Below, piece after piece: positions 1 to 4,535 of a DNA stretch of 7,791 bases (positions are counted from its first letter, which is position 1; every line of letters starts with the position of its first letter). A model generated the notes under the pieces. That model searched no databases. It was not told the origin of the DNA and was given only the letters and a program-made list of their open reading frames with translations. Location of the stretch: positions 1 through 7,791 of the forward strand of contig JAEINM010000185.1 in NCBI GenBank assembly GCA_016342385.1, read 5' to 3'. Source of the DNA: Spirochaetaceae bacterium (GTDB lineage: Bacteria; Spirochaetota; Spirochaetia; DSM-2461). The position numbers were made by a program, and so were the translations under genes.

Positions 1-768
1 GAAGAATACCCCAATAGATACAAAAAAGAAGATATTGTTGAATTTATTCCCGACAATGAGAGTTTCTCCTACTCCGCAGATGATCTGATCGATTATTTTG
101 ATTCGAAAAATATTGCCAATCTGCTTCTGATCAATCCCGATAATCCTTCGGGGAACTTTATAGATTCCCGGGGAATACACAAACTGATGGAATGGTCCGG
201 TTCAAAAAAAATCAATCTCATCGTCGATGAATCATTCCTGGATTTTGCTGATTCCCAAGAGGAAAACAGCCTATTGAATACAGAAATACTCAAAAAATAC
301 CCTCATACCACTGTCATAAAAAGTATATCCAAATCCTATGGTGTTCCCGGGGTCAGACTGGGAGTCATTGCCTCGGCGAATACAGAATTAATCAGCTTTA
401 TCAAAGCCGATGTATCCATATGGAATATCAATTCCTTTGGTGAGTTTTTTATGCAGATAATTGAAAAATACAGAAATGACTATCAGTCAGGCCTGCAAGA
501 GTTTATAGAAGAGAGAAAATGGTATACCCGCCAGTTAAGGTCTATCAAATCATTAAATGTCTATGATTCCCAGGCGAATTACATTATGTGTGAGATAAGA
601 GAAAAACTGTCCTCCCGAAGACTGACAGAAATTCTGCTGACTGATTTTAATATTTTCATCAAAGATCTCTCTGTCAAGAAAGGTTTTAACAGGGAGTATA
701 TAAGAGTTGCCGTGAGAAACAGAGAAGACAATCAGAAATTGATCTCTGCCTTAAAAGAACTGTTTTAG
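1..768 (+). CDS. Class I/II PLP-dependent aminotransferase, 5'-truncated
   Basis: This is a fold-type I pyridoxal-phosphate aminotransferase (HisC/CobD-like) open from base 1, so its N-terminus lies outside the window. The visible 255 residues contain NPDNPSG (residues 45-51, the family's NPxNPTG), an Asp at 76 in DESF expected to pair with the PLP pyridine nitrogen, and SISKSYG with the Schiff-base lysine at 111. GVRLG (117-121) and a C-terminal YIRVAVR that supplies the carboxylate-binding arginine follow. The C-terminal wording (NIFIKDLSVKKGF followed by YIRVAVRNREDN) reminds me of aminotransferase domains fused behind a sugar-nucleotide/phosphocholine-type nucleotidyltransferase, but that half is not visible. 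The substrate cannot be assigned; histidinol-phosphate or threonine-phosphate-like substrates are possible. A 53-bp gap with no terminator separates it from rlmN, so the two are probably co-transcribed. Confidence 0.9.
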   Translation, partial: EEYPNRYKKEDIVEFIPDNESFSYSADDLIDYFDSKNIANLLLINPDNPSGNFIDSRGIHKLMEWSGSKKINLIVDESFLDFADSQEENSLLNTEILKKYPHTTVIKSISKSYGVPGVRLGVIASANTELISFIKADVSIWNINSFGEFFMQIIEKYRNDYQSGLQEFIEERKWYTRQLRSIKSLNVYDSQANYIMCEIREKLSSRRLTEILLTDFNIFIKDLSVKKGFNREYIRVAVRNREDNQKLISALKELF

Positions 769-811
769 GAAAAAATGAAATCGGTTGAAATAAGAGCGAA
801 TTGATATCTTT

Positions 812-816
812 AAGGA
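812..816 (+). promoter_or_regulatory. Shine-Dalgarno that decides the rlmN start
   Basis: AAGGA lies 5 nt before the ATG at 822. The in-frame TTG at 801 has only a poor purine stretch in front of it. This favours the ATG at 822 as the real start of rlmN. Confidence 0.65.
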
Positions 817-821
817 ATCAC

Positions 822-1859
822 ATGGAAACATTATTCGGAAAAACCCTGAATCAGCTCGAAGTCATAGTTACTTCAATCGGTTTAAAATCTTTTACCGCCA
901 GACAGATAGCCGGCTGGCTCTATGAGAAACATATCAGTTCCATAGATGAAATGACCAATCTATCACTCGGGGCCAGGCAGAAGTTAAATGAAAATTACAC
1001 TCTTGGTCTCGATCCTCCTCAAAAAGCCGATGTCTCTGAAGACGGAACAAAAAAATATCTCTATCATGTTAAAGGTCAGCAGTATATTGAAGCCGCCTAT
1101 ATTCCAGAGGAGAAAAGGGCGACCTTATGCTTATCCAGTCAGGTGGGCTGTAAAAGAGGATGTCAATTCTGTATGACCGGTAAACAGGGGTTTCAGTTTA
1201 ATCTGACTTCCGGCCAGATATTAAACCAGCTGCACAGTCTTCCGGAAAAAAAGACCATTACAAATCTTGTCTATATGGGAATGGGAGAACCCCTGGATAA
1301 CCCCGATTCCGTACTGGATAGTCTGGAGATTCTGACAGCTCCCTGGGGATATGCCATGAGTCCCAAAAGGATCACCCTGTCCACTATAGGCATTATTCCG
1401 TCAATGAAAAGATTTCTCGATACCACATCTGTTCATCTGGCTATTAGTATCCACAGTCCCTTCCATGAAGAGCGTAAGAATCTGATGCCTGTTCAGCAGA
1501 TTTATCCCATTGAGGACGTTATTGAAGTGCTGAAGGAATATAACTGGTCCGGCCAAAGGCGCCTGAGTTTTGAATATATCTGCTTCAGAGGGCTTAATGA
1601 TACGGATAAACATGCCCGAGCTTTAGCCCGATTGCTGAGAGGTCTATATGCCAGAATCAATCTGATTAACTTCCACCCTATCCCCGAATCCGACCTGGAG
1701 GGCAGTGTCCGGCCTCAAATGGAGTCTTTCCAGTCAATCCTGAAAGATAAGGGCTTTACCACAACCATAAGAAAGAGCCGGGGAGAAGATATCTTCGCCG
1801 CCTGCGGTCTATTATCGACAAAAGAAAAGTTGAAAAACGACAATACCGAGGTACTATGA
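822..1859 (+). CDS. rlmN: Radical-SAM 23S rRNA A2503 / tRNA A37 C2-methyltransferase RlmN
   Basis: RlmN makes 2-methyladenosine at 23S rRNA A2503 and, in characterised bacteria, at tRNA A37, using two SAM molecules and a methyl-cysteine intermediate. All key residues are present, numbered from the ATG at 822: the 4Fe-4S motif CX3CX2C at C110/C114/C117 (VGCKRGCQFC), the methyl-carrying Cys at 328 in AACG, and a conserved Cys at 103 in ATLC. MGMGEP (SAM binding), the TLST strand, LAISIH and the terminal IRKSRGEDI block also match. The encoded 345 aa is normal for the family. CMTGKQGF after the cluster is a variant I associate with spirochaetes and Bacteroidetes. Cfr resistance methyltransferases share the fold but not this wording, so RlmN is the better call. 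The gene overlaps the downstream start by 4 bases. Confidence 0.95.
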   Translation: METLFGKTLNQLEVIVTSIGLKSFTARQIAGWLYEKHISSIDEMTNLSLGARQKLNENYTLGLDPPQKADVSEDGTKKYLYHVKGQQYIEAAYIPEEKRATLCLSSQVGCKRGCQFCMTGKQGFQFNLTSGQILNQLHSLPEKKTITNLVYMGMGEPLDNPDSVLDSLEILTAPWGYAMSPKRITLSTIGIIPSMKRFLDTTSVHLAISIHSPFHEERKNLMPVQQIYPIEDVIEVLKEYNWSGQRRLSFEYICFRGLNDTDKHARALARLLRGLYARINLINFHPIPESDLEGSVRPQMESFQSILKDKGFTTTIRKSRGEDIFAACGLLSTKEKLKNDNTEVL

Positions 1860-2902
1860 TTTTAAAAAAAACATTTCATTTTAATGTCTCTCTCCTGATG
1901 ATTTTCTGTGGATTTCTATCTGTATCCTGCACATCAATTTCAGTCAAAACAGTACACGGAATTCCATCACAAGAGCTCTGGTCCCCGGAGAAATCCTATG
2001 ATAGAGGATCTGTGCCGTTTCTGGTACAAAAAGAAAATGAAGATTTCAAAATACTCCTTTTCTCCGACATTCAGCTGGAATCCAGTCCGAAAGACAGAAG
2101 ATCCTTGAGACTGGTCGATCAGCTGGTGAAGGAGATTCAGCCCGATTTGATTCTGACAACAGGAGATAACACGTCCTGGAGATATGCCGATAAAAGAGCC
2201 TTAAAACTGATTCGCCAGATGGAAAGTTATAATATCCCCTGGGGAGTAACTCTGGGGAATCACGATTCCGAGGGCCGTTCTGACAGAATATGGCTTGGCA
2301 ACCAGTATGAGAATGCAAAAAACTCCCTCTTCCGTTCAGGTCCTTCCAATATTGACGGTATCGGGAACTATTCAATCAATATTCAGGATGAAGAGGGAAA
2401 TCCAGTTTATACCCTGATAATGATGGATTCCAATGAGGGAAGAAATTACGGAGAAAATTTCGCTTATGACTTTATTCATTATAATCAGATTGAATGGTAT
2501 GAGTGGTTAATCAATGGCATCAACACAACAGAAATGAAAGTGATTCCCTCAATGCTGTTTTTTCACATTCCACTACAGGAATTTGAAAAAGCCTACCAGG
2601 CCCTGGAAAATAACCGGATTGACAAGTCGACAGCTTTTGGAGAGATAAGGGAAAGCATTTCCGCCTCACCGGTCAATACAGGTTTTTTCGACAGGGCTCT
2701 CGCCTTAAAAAGTACCACTCATATATTTTGCGGTCATGACCATAGAAATAACCTCTCTGTAGACTGGAAGGGGATCAGACTGACATACGGTTTGAAAACA
2801 GGTCCCACCTGTTACTCCGATCCGGATATGAACGGTGCAACTCTCATTACCATTGAAGCCGGTTCAAATGAAGTGCTTGTAAAACATATCTATCTTTATT
2901 AA
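1856..2902 (+). CDS. Putative lipoprotein calcineurin-like metallophosphoesterase
   Basis: This is a 348-aa calcineurin-like phosphoesterase, probably anchored outside the cytoplasmic membrane. The N-terminus has KK, a hydrophobic stretch (about residues 9-24) and LSVSC with a candidate lipidated Cys at 25; Leu at -4 fits a relaxed spirochaetal lipobox better than the strict E. coli form. Metal-site motifs in order are SDIQ (70-73), GDN (103-105), GNHD (134-137), FFHIP (His237) and GHDH (293-296). The arrangement resembles the Dcr2/purple-acid-phosphatase-29 branch. The usual DxH His is Gln73 here. The substrate is unknown: phosphomonoesters, phosphodiesters or nucleotides are all possible. 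Its ATG overlaps the rlmN TGA (ATGA), which implies translational coupling, with GAGG a few bases upstream. The last codons lie in a 12-bp inverted repeat. Confidence 0.85.
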   Translation: MILKKTFHFNVSLLMIFCGFLSVSCTSISVKTVHGIPSQELWSPEKSYDRGSVPFLVQKENEDFKILLFSDIQLESSPKDRRSLRLVDQLVKEIQPDLILTTGDNTSWRYADKRALKLIRQMESYNIPWGVTLGNHDSEGRSDRIWLGNQYENAKNSLFRSGPSNIDGIGNYSINIQDEEGNPVYTLIMMDSNEGRNYGENFAYDFIHYNQIEWYEWLINGINTTEMKVIPSMLFFHIPLQEFEKAYQALENNRIDKSTAFGEIRESISASPVNTGFFDRALALKSTTHIFCGHDHRNNLSVDWKGIRLTYGLKTGPTCYSDPDMNGATLITIEAGSNEVLVKHIYLY

Positions 2903-2935
2903 TACCAAATCATAATATTGCTATAATAAAGATAG
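2890..2935. repeat. Perfect 12-bp inverted repeat across the phosphoesterase stop codon
   Basis: CTATCTTTATTA (2890-2901) is matched exactly by TAATAAAGATAG (2924-2935), with a 22-nt spacer. The left arm covers the last codons of the phosphoesterase and the right arm overlaps the TATAAT upstream of the antitoxin fragment. No T-tract follows, so it is a poor intrinsic terminator. An operator with arms on the -35 and -10 regions, or an element boundary, are alternatives. Confidence 0.7.
2899..2927 (+). promoter_or_regulatory. Candidate promoter of the truncated Phd/YefM antitoxin
   Basis: TTAATA (2899-2904, 4 of 6 to TTGACA), a 17-bp spacer and an exact TATAAT (2922-2927) lie about 40 bp before the antitoxin fragment start. 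The -35 overlaps the phosphoesterase stop codon. The box is part of the octamer CTATAATA that recurs at 3181 and 3976. Confidence 0.4.
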
Positions 2936-2967
2936 TATTATGCAATAATTATCTAATGGAGAATATT

Positions 2968-3132
2968 ATGCAAATAAAATCTTCTACCACATTGAGAAAT
3001 GATTACGGGAATATATCTTCTCTGGCTCACCAGACAAATGAACCTATCTTTATCACAAAAAATGGAGAAGGAGACTTAGTCGTCATGAGGCGTCAGGTTA
3101 GTGGTCACATAAATGGTCACACTAGAAATTAA
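2968..3132 (+). pseudogene. Truncated Phd/YefM-family antitoxin with an unrelated tail
   Basis: This 54-codon frame starts at an ATG preceded by GGAGA (2958-2962, 5-nt spacing). The first 40 residues look like the N-terminal DNA-binding half of a Phd/YefM antitoxin: MQIKSSTTLRNDYGNIS, then EPIFITKNGEGDLVVM, the strand-turn-strand typical of the fold. Intact relatives continue with a residue run such as SxxxYE and a C-terminal toxin-binding helix, usually to about 80-90 aa. Here the frame switches after the Met at 40 to RRQVSGHINGHTRN and stops. No toxin gene follows. It is best read as the remnant of a toxin-antitoxin pair whose 3' part was deleted or recombined away. A residual role as an N-terminal DNA-binding repressor fragment is possible but unproven. 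Confidence 0.7.
3102..3121 (+). repeat. Short direct repeat TGGTCACA at the antitoxin break
   Basis: TGGTCACA occurs at 3102-3109 and 3114-3121 (period 12), just after the point where the antitoxin fragment loses family similarity (about 3088-3090). It may be a scar of the rearrangement. It is short and could be chance. Confidence 0.5.
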
Positions 3133-3158
3133 TACAATATCTGAAATTTACAAACATC

Positions 3159-3187
3159 TTGCAGAAGACCATTATTCAGACTATAAT
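3159..3187 (+). promoter_or_regulatory. Candidate promoter of the intact Phd/YefM-ParE operon
   Basis: TTGCAG (3159-3164), a 17-bp spacer and an exact TATAAT (3182-3187) would place transcription start near 3194, about 20 nt before the ATG at 3215. This geometry argues that the in-frame ATG at 3113, which lies upstream of the promoter, is not the normal start of the antitoxin. Confidence 0.6.
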
Positions 3188-3193
3188 ATAGTC
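3179..3193. promoter_or_regulatory. Perfect 15-bp palindrome over the -10 box: candidate antitoxin operator
   Basis: GACTATA-A-TATAGTC is a perfect 7-bp inverted repeat around one central base and fully covers the TATAAT at 3182-3187. Phd/YefM antitoxins are known to repress their own operon by binding palindromes at the promoter, so this is the natural operator candidate. Confidence 0.6.
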
Positions 3194-3214
3194 ATAACTA
3201 AAAGAGAGTATTAT

Positions 3215-3499
3215 ATGAAATTAAGTAACGGTGTAAAACCTATAAGCTACTTCAAAGCACACGCCTCCGAAGTAATCAATGATGTCGTTGAGAATCAAAA
3301 TACCATGGTCATTACTCAGAATGGAGAAGCAAAAGTCGTTCTTCAAGATGTCCGGTCCTATGAGCAGATGCAGGAAAGCCTTGCCATGTTGAAAATACTA
3401 GCGTTAAGTACAAAAAGCATTAATGAGGAAAATTACAAAAGTGCAGATGATGCCTTTTCAGACATGGATAAAAAGATCGGGGAAAAAGAACTATCTTGA
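3215..3499 (+). CDS. Type II toxin-antitoxin system antitoxin, Phd/YefM family
   Basis: This 94-aa antitoxin is expected to neutralise the downstream ParE/RelE toxin by direct binding and to repress its own operon. The N-terminal half carries the family pattern: VKPISYFKAHASEVINDVVEN (around residues 7-27), then MVITQNGEAKVVLQDVRSYEQ with the two strands and the SYE turn. The C-terminal half is helical and charged, as expected for a toxin-wrapping tail. I chose the ATG at 3215 because AAGAGAG lies 6 nt upstream, the family N-terminus begins there and the promoter at 3159-3187 precedes it. Extending to 3113 adds 34 residues with no family resemblance. The stop overlaps the toxin start (TTGA), as is usual for antitoxin-first pairs. 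Confidence 0.9.
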   Translation: MKLSNGVKPISYFKAHASEVINDVVENQNTMVITQNGEAKVVLQDVRSYEQMQESLAMLKILALSTKSINEENYKSADDAFSDMDKKIGEKELS

Positions 3500-3819
3500 A
3501 ATATCAAGTATTCATAACAGGTGACGCAGAACAGGATATTCTTGATTTATATGACTATATTTCATCTTCCGACTCAAAAGAAAGTGCTGATTATGTCTAT
3601 AAGAATATTAAGGGAAACTGCATTGGACTTTCAGATTTCCCATCAAAAGGGCACTATCCTCCGGAATTGGAAAGAATCGGCATAACAGAATATCGGGAGA
3701 TTCATTTCAAAATATATAGAATAATCTATCAGATTACAGGAGATAAAGTATTTGTCCATTGTGTTTATGACGGACGTAGGGACTTACAGGAACTACTTGA
3801 ACGCCGATTACTAAGGTAA
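3496..3819 (+). CDS. Type II toxin, RelE/ParE superfamily
   Basis: This 107-aa basic protein has the compact RelE/ParE fold pattern: an N-terminal strand (YQVFIT), a helical hairpin with AEQDILDLYDYI (11-22), then the strand block YREI, IYRIIYQI (73-80), VFVHCV (85-90), and the conserved basic end DGRRDLQELLERRLLR (92-107). Length and the RRD...RRLLR ending fit the ParE-like subgroup, whose members act on DNA gyrase or on ribosome-bound mRNA; the sequence alone does not decide which. Translation must start at TTG (3496), which shares bases with the antitoxin TGA. No in-frame ATG exists before the first helices, and a later start would remove the first strand. A rare start plus overlap would keep toxin output below antitoxin output. 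No frameshift or missing core element is visible, so the pair is probably functional. Confidence 0.9.
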   Translation: MKYQVFITGDAEQDILDLYDYISSSDSKESADYVYKNIKGNCIGLSDFPSKGHYPPELERIGITEYREIHFKIYRIIYQITGDKVFVHCVYDGRRDLQELLERRLLR

Positions 3820-3878
3820 ACTAAAAGTTATTTGTTACACCTAATTTTCTATATACATTTAATAAGGTATTATTGACC

Positions 3879-3917
3879 TACATATCATAAAAAAAATTCC
3901 TTTTTTGCCTGTATGTA
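3879..3917. repeat. A/T-tract hairpin between the ParE and MntA loci
   Basis: TACATA (3879-3884) pairs with TATGTA (3912-3917), and inside it A8 (3889-3896) faces T6 (3901-3906) across TTCC. It lies 60 bp after the toxin stop and could be a weak terminator or processing hairpin, but it lacks a GC stem and trailing T-run. A second short inverted repeat, TCTGAT/ATCAGA (3922-3927/3944-3949), follows. The rest of 3820-4002 holds no gene that I can see. Confidence 0.35.
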
Positions 3918-3975
3918 AAAATCTGATTCGATAGTTATTTTTTATCAGAATTATTTCCTCTATTTGAAAATTCAA

Positions 3976-3983
3976 CTATAATA
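3976..3983 (+). promoter_or_regulatory. Candidate -10 region (CTATAATA) of mntA
   Basis: TATAAT at 3977-3982 lies 20 bp before the mntA ATG. The matching -35 is weak (TTTCCT at 3954-3959, 17-bp spacing). The octamer equals those at 2921 and 3181. AAGAGGA (3989-3995) is the Shine-Dalgarno, 7 nt before the ATG. Confidence 0.4.
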
Positions 3984-4002
3984 ACGATAAGAGGATCAGT
4001 AA

Positions 4003-4308
4003 ATGAAATTTCCAAGGATTGAATTGGATGAAAAAATATTAATTGACTTATCTCAAAAATACAACATTGTTGAACTAAGTCTGTTTGGCTCCATCCTGAG
4101 AGATGATTTCTCCAAAGATTCAGATATTGATATCCTTGTTGAATTCTCACCGGATGCTCAATATAGTTTTTTTGATATTTTACATATTAAAGAAGATTTT
4201 CAAAAAAAATTGGGAAGGGTAATAGATCTTATTGAAAAAGAAGGTATTAAAAATCCTTATCGCCGTAATGAAATCTTATCAACAAATAAAGTAATCTATG
4301 CTGCTTAA
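4003..4308 (+). CDS. mntA: MntA-type minimal nucleotidyltransferase antitoxin
   Basis: This 101-aa minimal nucleotidyltransferase (MNT) belongs to the polymerase-beta superfamily. It has the complete signature GS-X10-D-X-D: G29 S30, D41 and D43 in DSDIDILVEF, plus a candidate third carboxylate at D75 in RVIDLI. In characterised MntA-HepT pairs the MNT protein is the antitoxin and inactivates the HEPN RNase by AMPylating a tyrosine near its RX4-6H motif. The usual partner does start here, overlapping by 11 nt, but is cut to 40 codons, so this MntA appears to be an orphan with an intact active site. Length and the C-terminal RRNEIL segment are normal for the family. A good Shine-Dalgarno and -10 box precede it, so it is likely still expressed. 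Confidence 0.88.
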   Translation: MKFPRIELDEKILIDLSQKYNIVELSLFGSILRDDFSKDSDIDILVEFSPDAQYSFFDILHIKEDFQKKLGRVIDLIEKEGIKNPYRRNEILSTNKVIYAA

Positions 4309-4420
4309 CAATTCGGAAAAATCATATATTTGGGATATGTTAGAAGCAGCTAAAGATATTAACTCTTTTATTTCAGCATCAGATTGCATACCTACAGTAT
4401 GCAATCTGGCCTATTCTTAA
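4298..4420 (+). pseudogene. hepT: Truncated HEPN-domain (HepT) toxin remnant
   Basis: The frame starts at ATG 4298 inside the end of mntA, the normal MntA-HepT arrangement, and encodes 40 residues. The part YIWDMLEAAKDINSFI (residues 10-25) matches the first HEPN helix of DUF86/HepT proteins, which normally run to about 110-140 aa. Similarity ends at about ISASD (25-29), where a perfect hairpin begins, and the frame stops at TAA 4418-4420. The catalytic RX4-6H motif is therefore absent and the product cannot be an active RNase. In another frame WPILKLENFIKYK (4407-4445) vaguely resembles a HEPN C-terminal helix, which would suggest an internal deletion, but this is weak. Confidence 0.65.
4380..4408. 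repeat. Perfect 12-bp hairpin inside the hepT remnant
   Basis: CAGATTGCATAC (4380-4391) is followed by a 5-nt loop CTACA and its exact complement GTATGCAATCTG (4397-4408). It starts where HEPN similarity ends. No T-run follows on either strand, so it is not a canonical terminator. It might be a transcript 3'-end stabiliser, a bidirectional stop between convergent units, or a small mobile-element remnant. Confidence 0.75.
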
Positions 4421-4455
4421 ACTAGAAAATTTTATTAAATACAAATAACATTACT

Positions 4456-4486
4456 AAAAAAACTAATTTAAATGTTACTGGTAACA
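4456..4486 (-). terminator. Possible weak terminator of the phosphofructokinase gene
   Basis: Read on the minus strand, the stem TGTTAC-CA-GTAACA (4486-4473) is followed after 10 nt by T7 (4462-4456). It lies about 50 bp past the pfk stop. The stem is short, the loop is only 2 nt and the T-tract is displaced, so this is tentative. Confidence 0.3.
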
Positions 4487-4507
4487 CACCCAAACACGAA
4501 TTCAATT

Positions 4508-4533
4508 TAATTATTTACCCTATAATTATTTAC
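4508..4533. repeat. 11-bp direct repeat next to the pfk stop codon
   Basis: TAATTATTTAC occurs at 4508-4518 and 4523-4533 (period 15), ending 2 bp before the pfk stop codon. It is low-complexity AT sequence; function unknown. Confidence 0.4.
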
Positions 4534-4535
4534 AC

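Noticed and set aside
801..821. TTG start for rlmN seven codons upstream
   Set aside because: No convincing ribosome binding site precedes it, whereas AAGGA is well placed for the ATG at 822.
822..1859. Cfr-type antibiotic-resistance methyltransferase
   Set aside because: Sequence blocks and length follow RlmN throughout, and the cluster region reads CMTGKQGF rather than the Cfr version.
2046..2375. Antisense 109-codon open frame within the phosphoesterase gene
   Set aside because: It is a shadow of a well-supported coding gene with clear motifs; no domain, RBS or neighbour supports it. The same holds for open frames antisense to or out of frame with rlmN, pfk, mntA and the M20-like gene.
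3102..3121. Start of a CRISPR-like or tandem repeat array
   Set aside because: There are only two 8-bp copies 12 bp apart; nothing similar continues.
3113..3214. 34-residue N-terminal extension of the intact antitoxin from the ATG at 3113
   Set aside because: It lies upstream of the predicted promoter and palindrome, has no family similarity, overlaps the end of the antitoxin fragment, and the ATG at 3215 has a proper Shine-Dalgarno.
3889..3906. Intrinsic terminator of the ParE gene formed by A8/T6
   Set aside because: The stem is pure A-T with no trailing T-run, so it is recorded only as a low-confidence hairpin.
2903..4535. Insertion sequence or integron cassette carrying the toxin-antitoxin genes
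   Set aside because: No transposase or integrase fragment, terminal inverted repeats flanking the region, or target-site duplication could be seen by eye.
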